From Lachnospiraceae bacterium (lineage in GTDB: Bacteria > Bacillota > Clostridia > Lachnospirales > Lachnospiraceae): DNA of 64,000 nt. The notes under the pieces are model-generated. The model had not been told where the DNA came from, made no database searches, and worked only from the letters and a program-made list of their open reading frames with translations. A program made the position numbers and the translations under genes. Below are positions 26,684 to 36,377 of this stretch, piece by piece (positions within the stretch are counted from its first letter, which is position 1; each line of letters begins with the position of its first letter). The stretch is from assembly GCA_029067085.1 (NCBI GenBank), contig JAIEFE010000016.1, positions 114,864 through 178,863 on the forward strand. The letters are read 5' to 3'.

Positions 26684-29600
26684 GCGTTGGCATATGAACC
26701 GAATAGGATTTGTAAATTTCTGGTTGTATGATGATGAAGTATTTTCTTTTGCAGAGGGCAAACTGCTGCTCCGCGGGCAGAATGCCTCAGGAAAATCTAT
26801 TACAACGCAGAGCTTTATTCCTTTTATACTGGATGGAGACAGGACACCCAGCCGGCTGGATCCTTTTGGATCCAGTGACAGGAGAATGGAATACTATTTT
26901 TTGCATGATGGTGAGAAAGAGGAAGCGACCGGTTATTTGTATTTGGAGTTTCAAAAGGGAAACCGTTATCGGACGATTGGAATCGGCCAGCAGGTGCAAA
27001 GAGGAAAAGCGATGGGCTTTTGGGGCTTTGTTGTGTTGGATGGGAGAAGAATTGGTTATGATTTTAAACTGTACCGGGAAGTGGGGAATACAAAGATTGT
27101 TTATACAAAGCAGGAAATGAAAAAAGAACTGGGAGAAAGTAATCTGTTTACGGAAGTACAGAAAGAATATATGAGTTTTGTGAACAAACATATATTTGGA
27201 TTTCCAAGGCTGGAACAATATAAGCAGTTTATACGGCTCTTGATAAAAGTCAGAGCGCCGAAGCTTTCTAAGGAATTTACGCCGAGAAAAGTATATGAGA
27301 TATTGAACGACTCTTTACAGACTTTGTCTGATGAGGATTTACGTGCCATGGTAGATGCCATGGAGAAAATGGATGATATACAGGATAAGCTGGACGGCTT
27401 AAAAAGAGCTTATAAAGATTTGCAGATTATACGAAATGAGTACATAAAGTATAATCAGTATATGTTGGGACAAAAAGCAGCCGCATATCTGGAAGAAAAA
27501 GGACTGGTTGATGAAGCCAGAGGAAGACTGGAAGCGGAAAAAGATGAATTAAGGGAGACGAGAGAAAAGTTAGGGGAATCCTATGCAAGAAGCGCCGAAC
27601 TCAAAACAGAGAAAAGTCTGTTGGAACGGGAGAAGGAAGCCATTGGTACAACGGACCTGGAGGAGGCGGATGAAAAATTAAGACAGTGTCGGAAACGGCA
27701 GGAAGAGGCAGAGAAGGAAGTTGACAAATATTGCCAAAGTATTGAGCAGCACAGAAATACGATACGGGAGTATTATGCCATAATCCGTGAGGTACAAAAG
27801 AGCATCAGTGCATGTCAATTGGAGATAGAGCAGCTTGTGAATGAGATGGATGAGCTGCAGGAAACCGTCTGCTTTTCCGGACATGCGCATGTTTTAAGCT
27901 TGTGGAAGAATTCGGACGGTTATGAGGAATGTAAGGAAATAAAAAGCCAGCTTGAAACATTATGTAAAAACGTAGAAATGGCATTGGCGGAACTGAAAAG
28001 GTTTAAAGAAGTGCAGATACAATGGGACAAGCTGTCAGAAGAATGCAGCAGTCTGGAAGAAAAGAAGGCGCAGGTAAAACAGCAGGTGGACGACGCGGAA
28101 GCGATGGAGGATGTGCTGAGGGATGATTTGATTGAGGCATACTATGGGTTGGAGCAGCTTAATCAAGAATTCTATTTATCCAAAAAAGAACTGGAACAAA
28201 TATCAGGATATATTCAGAGATATCAGGGGATAGCGGATTATGGGGATGTGCGCAATCTCATCGGGAACATATGAGAGACGAAAAACCAGAAGCTGGGAAG
28301 TGAGCTTTCTGCCTTGAAGATACGAATGGAAAAGAAAACGGAATCTGTAAAAGTTTGTACAGAAGAACTGGAGGAGTTGGAAAAAGCCCAGGAGATCACT
28401 CCTTTGCGCAGAGAAATCCTGTGCAGGACGAGGGAGCGGCTGTCAGAAAACAATATTTCTTTTTTGCCCTTTTATGAAGCGGTTGATTTTGCAGAGGGTA
28501 TTTCCATGCAGGACAGAGATTTGACGGAATGCCAGTTAGAGGATGCAGGCCTTTTAGACGCATTAGTTGTTTCAGAGAAAGACTATGTAAGGGCGATGCA
28601 GATTTTGGGAGAATGGTCAGATAAGATTCTCTGGTTAAAAGATTCTGGAAAGAACGGATATGGCAAACTGGTAGTAGCGGCCAAAGACCCGGAACTGCAG
28701 AAGATGGCAAAGCAGATTTTGACCAATATCGGAGAAGAAGATGACTACCAGATTGTATTAAAGCCCAATGGCTATTTCAGGCATGGAGCAGTGGAAGGAT
28801 TCAGTAAACCTGAAAAAGAGGCATGTTACATTGGAGAAGCGGTAAGAAGGGAAAAGAAGAAGGAGCAAATCAGAAGAAAGAGGGAAGAACTGCAGTTCTT
28901 GCAGCAGGAATTGGATGCGTTGGAACAAGGGAGTGATGTATTAAAGAAACGGCTTGAAATCTTGCGGGAAGAATATCGTGGATTGCCAGTATTTGATGAG
29001 TTGGACCAGGCAATTGCGATGAAGAGGGATTTAGACTGGGCGCTTGAAAAGTGCAGTGAAGAGTGCAGCAAGAAGCAAAGAGAAATAGAGGAGTGTGAAG
29101 TCAGGAAAAAGCAGTCTGCACAGCGGGTCATAACCAGCTGCCGGGAACTGCCCTACGAAAGAAATATTGACAGTTATGAAGAAGTTTTGGAGGCGCTTTG
29201 GGAGTATAAGAATCAGTTGGAATCGTTTCAGATGGCTGCTGTGCGTTATTCGGCGGAGCAGGACAGGGAAGATATGCAGAGGCAGCTGATTGAAAAAGAG
29301 GAAGACGCAATTGATACAGAAGATCTCTATAAAAAGAAGGGGGAGCAGGAGGTACAGGAACAGAAACTGCAAATAGAAAAACTGGAAGAATTTCTCAATG
29401 CACCCGAAAATAAAGAGAAAGCGGAGCGACTGAAAGCAATCAAGGAAGAACTGCATCAGAAGGACGAGGAGGAACGGGAATTAGGTAAGAAGCAGGCTGT
29501 ATGGGAGAGTGATGTAAAAAAGCTGGAGCCGGATATTGAAAGGCAAAAAAATATAGTTATGGAAAAAATGGAGAAAGAGACCCGGCTCAGGAGATATTTT

Positions 29601-30713
29601 GAGGAGGAATTATCGCTGGGGCTTGTATTTGCAAGAGAAAGCAAAACAATACCGGAAGCTGCTGAACAGGCAAAAGGGATAATAAGGGAAAGTGACAGAA
29701 ATAAGTCGGTAGCAGAGGTTGTATCGAATCTGGACCGGATTTTCCATGCGCATATCGGAAATTTGGTAAATTACGGGACATTTATGGAAGAGTGTTTCGC
29801 AGAAGAAACAAAAGATGCGATGGTGTTGCGTAAGCGCCATAGGATTGTCTCTTATGTGCAGGGACGTAAATTGTATTTTGAAGATTTTTATAAAATAATT
29901 AAAGAAAGGATTGATGAAACCGAACTGTTAATTCGCCAAAAGGACAGAGAGTTGTTTGAAAATATTTTGTCGGACACATTGAGCCGAAAGCTGAATGTAC
30001 GTATTGCCGAAAGCAGGAAGTGGATTCAGGATATGTCTTCTCTTATGCGTAAAATGGATACTTCCATGTCATTGACTTTTTCATTGGACTGGAGAGCAAA
30101 GACCGCAGGTGGAGAAGGTGAATTGGATACAGCGGAATTGGAGAAGCTGTTGAACCGGGACAGAGAATTAATGACTACAGAGGATATCGAAAAAATTTCC
30201 GCACATTTCAGAAATAAGATTTATACTGTAAAGCAGATGGCAGAGGAAAACGGTGAAGTTTTGAGTTATTCTGATTTGGTGAGAGAAGCGCTGGATTATC
30301 GGAAGTGGTTTGAATTCAAAATGTTTTACTACAGGAATGATGAAAATAAGAAGGAATTAACCAATGGAGCTTTTAATCGCTTCAGCGGAGGTGAAAAGGC
30401 AATGGCAATGTATGTCCCTCTGTTTGCGGCGGTAAATGCACAGTATAAAAAAGTGGAACATGATGATTTACCAAGAATGATCGCGTTGGATGAGGCATTT
30501 GCAGGTGTAGATGATAAAAATATCAGCAGTATGTTTGAACTTGTAAGAAGGTTTGATTTTGATTATATTATGAATTCACAGGTGCTGTGGGGATGTTACG
30601 CTTCTGTTCCTTTTTTGCGGATAGCAGAACTACTCAGGCCTGCAAATTCGCAGGTGGTTACGGTTATCTACTATTTATGGAATGGAAAGCAGAGAATTAT
30701 TGAGGAGCAGTGA
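26676..30713 (+). pseudogene. jetC: Wadjet JetC SMC-like ATPase (TIGR02680 type) with an in-frame UGA
   Basis: JetC is the SMC-like ATPase motor of Wadjet. The frame from ATG 26676 (after AAAGGGGA) to 30713 is 1,345 codons, the expected family length. It has a Walker A motif near residue 40 (LLRGQNASGKSITTQ), long coiled coils (about 260-1,050), the ABC signature RFSGGEKAMAMY and Walker B RMIALDEAFAGVDD near the C-terminus. TGA at 28272-28274 interrupts it at residue 533 in the coiled coil; the frame continues without shift (NLIGNI-stop-ETKNQKL). CGA (Arg) to TGA is a one-base change. Separate halves could in principle pair, but no ribosome binding site precedes the second half. Confidence 0.88.
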
Positions 30714-30714
30714 T

Positions 30715-32037
30715 GTGGAAGAAAATATTTTAGAACAATGCGCTTGTTATTTCAGAAAAAATAAAGCATATCTCCGTATGTTTATGGAGATGAAGAAGAA
30801 ATATATGAAATATGGAAAGCTTTCAGGGAAAATCTGCCTTGAGAATCTATCTGAAACAGAATGCAAAGCTTTAGGCGCGGTTTTCGGAAAAAGTCTGTTG
30901 CCGGGTGACTTTACATTTTCTATTTCACAGTTGCAGGCTGCATTAAATGAAACAAAATATTGTGATATCGAAGTGGAGAAACTTGTAGAAAAATATTTTG
31001 AAGAAAGGATTCTGTCAAACAGTCAAAAGAAAGAAGAAAAAACTGAGTCAAATAAAATGTTCTGGGAGATGTTTTTGAATGAGGCAATAGACCGGTTTGG
31101 CGCTGAAGCCAGGGGAGTCCTTTGGCTGAGGGTAGTATGGGAGCAGCGAAGATACGGCTATCAGCTTATTGTGAAGGAAAGAGAAAAATCGGAGAATATT
31201 ATAAAAGACATGCTTATGGAAGTATGCAGGGCATTGGAGTATTTGGCGGACGGGAATGGGAAAAAAGGTGTTAGACTGGCTGTGCTGGGGGCAAAAATAA
31301 CAAAGAATCCTCATTACTTTGATAGGCAGAATGCTGCGGGGCGTTTGTTGATCAACGCCCTAAGTTTTATTTATAATACAGAGGAGCCAAAGGGTCAGGA
31401 GGAGGTTTTGGCATTGTATTATTTGTCAGGAATTTATACTGATGACATTTCCAGTTACACAACATGCTATGGAATCCATTTTTATGAGGGTGATAGAGAA
31501 CATGAAGCCTATTGGCATTTTATTGAAAAAGGCGAAAAATATGTTTTGACGCTTTCCAATTTAAGCAGGCTGACAAGGGCAGGGAGTAGTAGGAAGAAAG
31601 TATTTATTATCGAAAATCAAATGGTTTTTTCCCAAGTGTGTGAAGAAATCAGAGGGGAAGAATATTCTGTTATGTGTACTTCCGGCCAGTTAAAAACGGC
31701 TTCCTTATTTTTGATTGATATGTTGGTAAAGTCTGACTGTGAATTATATTATTGTGGCGATATTGATCCGGAAGGGATTGAGATAGCGGATAGAGTAATG
31801 GCAAGAAATTCGGCTAATATTTTTCTCTGGAGAATGACAGTGGAGGACTATTATCGCTCGATATCGGATGAAAAGCTTACAGAGAAGCGTTTAAAGAAAT
31901 TGGATAAAATTGCAAATATTCAACTAAGGAAACTTTCTGAAGTTTTGAAGATAGAAAAGAAAGCCGGTTATCAGGAACATTTAATTGATTTGATGGTACG
32001 GGATATTAGGATAAAAAGCTTTTCGGAAGAGTTATAG
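30715..32037 (+). CDS. jetD: Wadjet JetD nuclease (DUF2399/TIGR02679 type, TOPRIM)
   Basis: JetD is the TOPRIM-fold nuclease that cuts plasmid DNA captured by JetABC. The 440-residue protein starts at GTG 30715, overlapping none of jetC but one base after its stop, with GAGGAG upstream. The N-terminal part (about 30-95) has the YGKLSGKICLENLSETEC pattern. The TOPRIM part holds the Glu in FIIENQMVF and the D-x-D motif in YYCGDIDPEGIEIADR. It is intact. The tail (about 385-440) is helical and basic. Confidence 0.88.
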   Translation: MEENILEQCACYFRKNKAYLRMFMEMKKKYMKYGKLSGKICLENLSETECKALGAVFGKSLLPGDFTFSISQLQAALNETKYCDIEVEKLVEKYFEERILSNSQKKEEKTESNKMFWEMFLNEAIDRFGAEARGVLWLRVVWEQRRYGYQLIVKEREKSENIIKDMLMEVCRALEYLADGNGKKGVRLAVLGAKITKNPHYFDRQNAAGRLLINALSFIYNTEEPKGQEEVLALYYLSGIYTDDISSYTTCYGIHFYEGDREHEAYWHFIEKGEKYVLTLSNLSRLTRAGSSRKKVFIIENQMVFSQVCEEIRGEEYSVMCTSGQLKTASLFLIDMLVKSDCELYYCGDIDPEGIEIADRVMARNSANIFLWRMTVEDYYRSISDEKLTEKRLKKLDKIANIQLRKLSEVLKIEKKAGYQEHLIDLMVRDIRIKSFSEEL

Positions 32038-32297
32038 AGAATTTGGATTTTGTAAGGACAAATAAGAAGTCAAATATCTATGATTAGACAATTTGCAAAA
32101 GTGTGACATCAGTTTTTCTTAGATGGAAGAAATAATAGAGAATGTGTTTGTGTGTTGTATTGGCAACGGATGTGCAAAAGAGTTCGAATTTAAAACATGT
32201 TTTGGAATTTATATTAGAACAGGACGTTCTCCAAACTGAGACTAATTGCTATATGTTATGCCATATTACAAGTGAATTATGTTTGTATTGCAAGAAT

Positions 32298-32351
32298 AAC
32301 TTGACACTAATTTACCACGATTTTTTCATGAACTTGACATTAATTTACCAC
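32298..32351. repeat. Two near-identical 21-base direct repeats
   Basis: AACTTGACA-C/T-TAATTTACCAC occurs at 32298-32318 and 32331-32351, 33 bases apart, with one mismatch. A partial third match (TGACATTAACTTGAC) is near 32413-32427. The pattern of repeated ends is reminiscent of insertion sequence termini, but no transposase is nearby. Confidence 0.55.
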
Positions 32352-32433
32352 AACCCCAACGAAGTTATGCGGCTTTGGGGGATTTTGATTCAAAAAAAGT
32401 GAAAAAAGTTCGTGACATTAACTTGACTCCATA

Positions 32434-32476
32434 GGGGTATGGGGCGTTGTGTGTGGCGGAGAGTCTGCCGAGTTAG
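32434..32476 (+). pseudogene. Remnant of a subtilase gene 3' end
   Basis: This can be read as GYGALCVAESLPS and a stop, against GYGALCVENSLPR and a stop at the end of the gene at 21451-23241. The first 21 bases are identical; afterwards the two diverge. The similarity begins abruptly at 32434. It is the displaced original end of the interrupted gene, or all that is left of a neighbouring paralogue. Confidence 0.7.
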
Positions 32477-32537
32477 AATGGAGAAGGTTTGATTTGAGTT
32501 TTGACATTATTATCTGCATAATCGATATCGTAAAAGC

Positions 32538-32563
32538 TAAAGTGGTCGAATTCGACCACTTTA
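32538..32563. terminator. Perfect 26-base palindrome
   Basis: TAAAGTGGTCGAA (32538-32550) is followed immediately by its exact complement (32551-32563) and then TTTACG. As RNA it would be a 13-pair hairpin with no separate loop, so it may be a weak terminator for the island transcript; as DNA it may be a dimeric-protein site. It lies between the remnant and the next operon. Confidence 0.45.
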
Positions 32564-32670
32564 TTTACGACCCACATTTATAGCAGCTGATGACATTATA
32601 CTTGCCTGCGTATGTCATGCAGGTGTAAAATTTTATGTAATGATAATAACAAATGTGGAGGTTACAGAAG

Positions 32671-33501
32671 GTGAATCTAAAAGAATGGCTGACAGTAAAT
32701 TTTACGGAAATACATACCGAAAAGCTGGCGAAGATTTTGCTGGCAATTTTTCTTATGGTGTTTTCTATATTTGTTCTGCCACATAAAGTTCCGGAGAGCC
32801 GGTTTGTGCAGGAGACCCTTGAAAACCTGGATGAGAGTAAAATGACCGTTATTGAATTCTCCGGTGCAACAATAGCTGTTTCTCTGGCAATTACGGCGCT
32901 TCCGGATGATTTTGGCAGTCCGTTGGCTAACACGTTAACGGATATGAACAAATACTTCATATTCATTTTTGCAGTTTTGTTTGTGGAAAAATTAATTGTT
33001 GTGGAAGGAATGATGCTTTCCTTTGTGTATATTATACCGTTGGCGTGCGGTCTTTATATACTATCGGTGTTGTCCGGGAAATCTATATGCAAAGTTTTTG
33101 CTTCAAAGCTGATGATCCTTGGTTTGGCAGTTGTATTTGTTATACCGATCAGTACACATTTTACGGAAAAAGTATGTAAAGATTACCTGGTTTATGTGGA
33201 TGAAACCATATCGGAGGCTAATGACGGAGCCGAAAAGGTTAATGGAGTCATGGCTTCAGGAGATGGGGAAGCATCCGTTTTTGAAAAGCTTACCGATGCA
33301 TTTAAGACTGCTGTTCAGGGAATATCCGATCTGCTTACTTATTTTGAAAATGTCTTAAAAAAATGTGTGAATTCCATTGCCATTATGATTGTGACGACAT
33401 TTGTCCTGCCAATGATCGTTCTGCTACTCTTTCGGTGGCTGCTTAAGGAATTATTCAGTCTGAGTCTGCCGGCGCCCCGGGTGAACAAGGAGGAAAAGTG
33501 A
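32671..33501 (+). CDS. Hypothetical membrane protein, partner of DUF4230 protein
   Basis: This membrane protein of 276 residues starts at GTG 32671 (GGAGG nine bases upstream); an upstream ATG at 32653 lacks a site. Hydrophobic segments lie near residues 22-42, 90-115 and 118-155, and 235-260 at the end. A polar loop of about 80 residues lies between. I recognise no family. The stop codon overlaps the start of the DUF4230 gene by one base, so they likely act together at the membrane. Confidence 0.7.
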   Translation: MNLKEWLTVNFTEIHTEKLAKILLAIFLMVFSIFVLPHKVPESRFVQETLENLDESKMTVIEFSGATIAVSLAITALPDDFGSPLANTLTDMNKYFIFIFAVLFVEKLIVVEGMMLSFVYIIPLACGLYILSVLSGKSICKVFASKLMILGLAVVFVIPISTHFTEKVCKDYLVYVDETISEANDGAEKVNGVMASGDGEASVFEKLTDAFKTAVQGISDLLTYFENVLKKCVNSIAIMIVTTFVLPMIVLLLFRWLLKELFSLSLPAPRVNKEEK

Positions 33502-34190
33502 TGAAGAGAGTACTCTTAAACAGTTCCTGCGTTGTCCTGTTCATCTTGATCGTTATTGTTCTGGTCTGGGGCAGGAACAATAAGATTTCAGTATTTCGTG
33601 AAGCTTATGACGATGGGGTAGAGCAGATCGATCTGGATACCATCTATCTGGAAAACAGCGGCGTGGAAGTCGATTTTTCAGAAATCCTTCTGGGAAAACA
33701 GGAGGAGACAAGGAAGCTTATTGTCAGTACACAGGAGGCAACGGTATCGACCGAACTTTCGGACAGATTGATTCAAAAACTTGATTTTGATTTTTTAAAG
33801 AAGACGCAGAAAGTCAGCTATACGGGGAAAGGTTATTTTGTTGTGGATCTCGACAATCTGACAAGGGAAGATATCATTGAGGATAAAGAAAGAAGGATCA
33901 TTACCATTAAAATCGGACACGCGTATCTTCAGACCATTGAGATAGACGCTGACAAAGTAATTGTTGATGATGTAAAAGAGGGATTATTGGCGCGTGGCGA
34001 TATTGAGCTGACTGTGAAAGACTATAACATAATTGAAAAGGAATTGAGAAGCCGGCTGGAGACGAAATTCAATACTGCCGAAAATGGACAGGAAGCCGAT
34101 GATCTTGCGCTGAGGATGGTCAGAGAAGTTTATGAACCGGTTATAAAGGCTATTGACAAAAGGTATAGTATTGTGGTGGAATTTGAGTGA
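33501..34190 (+). CDS. DUF4230 domain protein, membrane-anchored
   Basis: This 229-residue protein has one N-terminal membrane segment (about residues 9-25) and an extracellular domain. The domain shows the DUF4230-type pattern VSYTGKGYFVVDLDNLTREDI, ITIKIGHAYL and VKEGLLARGDIELT. The start ATG 33501 overlaps the previous stop (TGATG) and has AAGGAGG upstream. The family is of unknown function; the assignment rests on pattern memory. Confidence 0.7.
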   Translation: MKRVLLNSSCVVLFILIVIVLVWGRNNKISVFREAYDDGVEQIDLDTIYLENSGVEVDFSEILLGKQEETRKLIVSTQEATVSTELSDRLIQKLDFDFLKKTQKVSYTGKGYFVVDLDNLTREDIIEDKERRIITIKIGHAYLQTIEIDADKVIVDDVKEGLLARGDIELTVKDYNIIEKELRSRLETKFNTAENGQEADDLALRMVREVYEPVIKAIDKRYSIVVEFE

Positions 34191-34256
34191 TATTGCGGTC
34201 ATATCAAAAGTTGCCGTTTTATGGTTTCTATCAAATAAAAGAAAGGTGGATATGTC

Positions 34257-35207
34257 ATGCTGCGAGAGAGAGGTTTTTACAGAGGTGTCAATTTTGGAGG
34301 GTGGTTATCACAGTGTGATTACAGCGAGGACAGGCTGAATCATTTTATCACCGAGCCGGATTTTGAAAAAATTGCTTCCTGGGGAATGGATCATGTGAGG
34401 ATTCCGATTGATTACAATGTTCTTGAAAAGGAAGATGGTACATACAATGAGAGCGGTTTTATGCGTATCGAGAATGCCATTGGATTTGCCGAAAAATACG
34501 GGCTGAACACAGTTGTCGATCTGCACAAGACGGCGGGATTTTCTTTTGACGCAAACGAAAAGGAAACAGGATTTTTTGAGAACGAAACGTATCAGGAGCG
34601 TTTCTATAAGCTGTGGGAAGCGTTGGCCAAACAGTTCGGAAAATATTCGGATCATGTGGCGTTTGAGCTTTTGAATGAAGTTACGGAGCGGCATTATATC
34701 GACGCATGGAATCGGATCTCGCGCGAGTGTATCAAGCGGATTCGTGTCTATGCGCCCGATACGTTGATTCTGCTTGGCAGCTATTGGAACAACAGTGCCG
34801 AGGCGGTGAAAGATCTGGAAAAGCCCTATGATGACAAAGTGATCTACAATTTCCACTGCTATTCTCCTATGGAATATACGCATCAAGGTGCACCGTGGCT
34901 GGATTTTATTGATCAGGATGCGAGAGTTTGTTTTGAAGATATGGAAATCACACCGGAATATTTCGAAAGACAGTTTGCGGGAGCTATGAAAAAAGCGAAA
35001 GAGAACGGGACAACTCTTTATTGCGGAGAGTATGGTGTGATCGACAGGGCTGAACCCGAAGATGCTCTGAAGTGGTTTAAGGTCATAGGCAGCGTGTTTG
35101 AAAAATATCAGATTGCAAGAGCGGCATGGAATTATAAGGAGATGGACTTTGGTCTGTCTGACAGCCGCATGGACGGTGTGAGGGAGGAATTAATTAAGTA
35201 TTTGTAG
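34257..35207 (+). CDS. Glycoside hydrolase family 5 (intracellular)
   Basis: This 316-residue TIM-barrel enzyme has no signal peptide. GH5 hallmarks are RGVNFGGWLSQ at the start, VRIPIDYN, acid/base Glu141 in FELLNEV, the HCYSPMEYTHQG segment, and nucleophile Glu258 in CGEYGV. It would cut beta-linked oligosaccharides (for example beta-glucan or mannan fragments) in the cytoplasm after import. It is the first of the carbohydrate genes here, about 110 bases before the LacI-family gene. Exact substrate and subfamily are not readable. Confidence 0.9.
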   Translation: MLRERGFYRGVNFGGWLSQCDYSEDRLNHFITEPDFEKIASWGMDHVRIPIDYNVLEKEDGTYNESGFMRIENAIGFAEKYGLNTVVDLHKTAGFSFDANEKETGFFENETYQERFYKLWEALAKQFGKYSDHVAFELLNEVTERHYIDAWNRISRECIKRIRVYAPDTLILLGSYWNNSAEAVKDLEKPYDDKVIYNFHCYSPMEYTHQGAPWLDFIDQDARVCFEDMEITPEYFERQFAGAMKKAKENGTTLYCGEYGVIDRAEPEDALKWFKVIGSVFEKYQIARAAWNYKEMDFGLSDSRMDGVREELIKYL

Positions 35208-35319
35208 TTTTCTCATTCCCTTTTTCTCTTTCTTTTTTTGCCCTTTTCCATTATAATGAAAGAGATTTTTCCTTGACATTTTTAAGGAATTCTTAGAATA
35301 TCTGATACCGGGAGAAAAT

Positions 35320-36324
35320 ATGGAAGATAAGAATCTGACCATCGGGGATATTGCCGAGGAGCTGGGTGTCTCCAAGACCACAATATCGCGGGCAATTTCC
35401 GGCAAGGGCAGGATCGGTGAAAAGACAAGGAAGCGGGTACTTACTTATATAGAAGAACACCATTACAGCCCGAATATCATTGCCAGAGGGCTGGCACAGA
35501 ACAAGACCTTTAATCTGGGCGTGGTGCTGCCGGGAGACTACAATGTGGCGGAACTCCCCTTTTTCCAGAAATGTATGCTGGGGATCACCAGAGTGGCTTC
35601 CGCCCGGGGATACGATGTGCTGCTTTCCATGGTGACGGCGCAGAAAACGACTCAGTTAAAGCGGGCGGTGAAAAACCGCAAGATCGACGGGGTGATCTTA
35701 ACGAGAACGCTTGTCGATGACAAAGCCATGAAGTATCTGCTTCAGAATGACGTACCTTTTGTGGCGATCGGCAGCGCCGACGATGAGAGGGTCGTACAGA
35801 TTGACAACGATCATCGAAACGCCTGCAGGGAGCTGACGGAGAAACTTTTAGAAGGCGGGATACGAAAGCTTGCCTTGATCGGCAGTGATGAGAATCATAT
35901 TGTCACGGAAAACAGGCTGCAAGGTTTTGAGGACGCTTTTGTAAAGAAAAACGGATGGAAGGGCAGCAGACAGACTTTTTTGAATGTTAAGGACGACGCG
36001 GAGGTGCAAAAGATCGTAGAAAAACTTCTCGCGGACGGAACGGAGTGCATTGTGAGTATGGATGACTTTCTCTGCGGCTGCGTATTGAACGCCCTGCAGA
36101 TGAGACAGATCGCGGTGCCGGAGCAGATGCAGGTGGTGTCTTTCTATGACAGCACCCTGTTGGCAAATCGGACTCCCTCTGTCACATCCATCCGTTTTGA
36201 CGTGGAAGAGCTGGGAAAGAAGGCTTGCGAGACGCTGCTAGCCATGTTGGAGGGCGAAAAGGTGGAGCCGCGGACTCTGCTCGGCTACGAGGTGCGGATG
36301 CGGAGCTCGACAAAGCGGGCATAG
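35320..36324 (+). CDS. LacI-family transcriptional regulator
   Basis: This 334-residue repressor has the N-terminal LacI helix-turn-helix (IGDIAEELGVSKTTISRAISG) and hinge SPNIIARGLAQNK, followed by a periplasmic-binding-like sugar sensor domain (LGVVLPG onwards) ending in RTLLGYEVRMRSS. It probably responds to an oligosaccharide and controls nearby sugar genes; a LacI-type palindrome is at 37606-37615. TTGACA at 35272-35277 lies upstream without an obvious partner -10 box. The start follows GGGAG. Confidence 0.93.
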   Translation: MEDKNLTIGDIAEELGVSKTTISRAISGKGRIGEKTRKRVLTYIEEHHYSPNIIARGLAQNKTFNLGVVLPGDYNVAELPFFQKCMLGITRVASARGYDVLLSMVTAQKTTQLKRAVKNRKIDGVILTRTLVDDKAMKYLLQNDVPFVAIGSADDERVVQIDNDHRNACRELTEKLLEGGIRKLALIGSDENHIVTENRLQGFEDAFVKKNGWKGSRQTFLNVKDDAEVQKIVEKLLADGTECIVSMDDFLCGCVLNALQMRQIAVPEQMQVVSFYDSTLLANRTPSVTSIRFDVEELGKKACETLLAMLEGEKVEPRTLLGYEVRMRSSTKRA

Positions 36325-36377
36325 CCATACTGCGGCAGGCCGGAAGAAGATTCTTTGAAACAGAGAGGATAAGAAAG

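Larger units (their letters stand above)
23199..32454. other. Defence island (toxin-antitoxin plus Wadjet) bounded by 21-base direct repeats
   Basis: An AT-richer block lies between two copies of the subtilase 3' end. The direct repeats at 23199-23219 and 32434-32454 are identical over 21 bases. Inside are a RelE-like toxin-antitoxin pair and jetABCD, all on the plus strand. No integrase, transposase or recombinase gene is visible. I infer horizontal acquisition by recombination at the subtilase gene end. Confidence 0.6.
32038..32670. other. Non-coding right flank of the island
   Basis: This 630-base AT-rich stretch has no convincing gene. It holds, in order, two 21-base direct repeats (32298 and 32331), the subtilase 3'-end remnant (32434-32476), and a 26-base palindrome (32538-32563). 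A short open frame at 32142-32402 has poor composition and no ribosome binding site. Confidence 0.6.

Noticed and set aside
24352..28274. Reassigned stop codons as explanation for the jetA and jetC stops
   Set aside because: The two stops are of different type (UAG and UGA), RF1 is present and many intact genes in the window end with these codons.
32142..32402. 86-codon open frame after jetD
   Set aside because: No ribosome binding site, it crosses direct repeats, and the composition is not protein-like.
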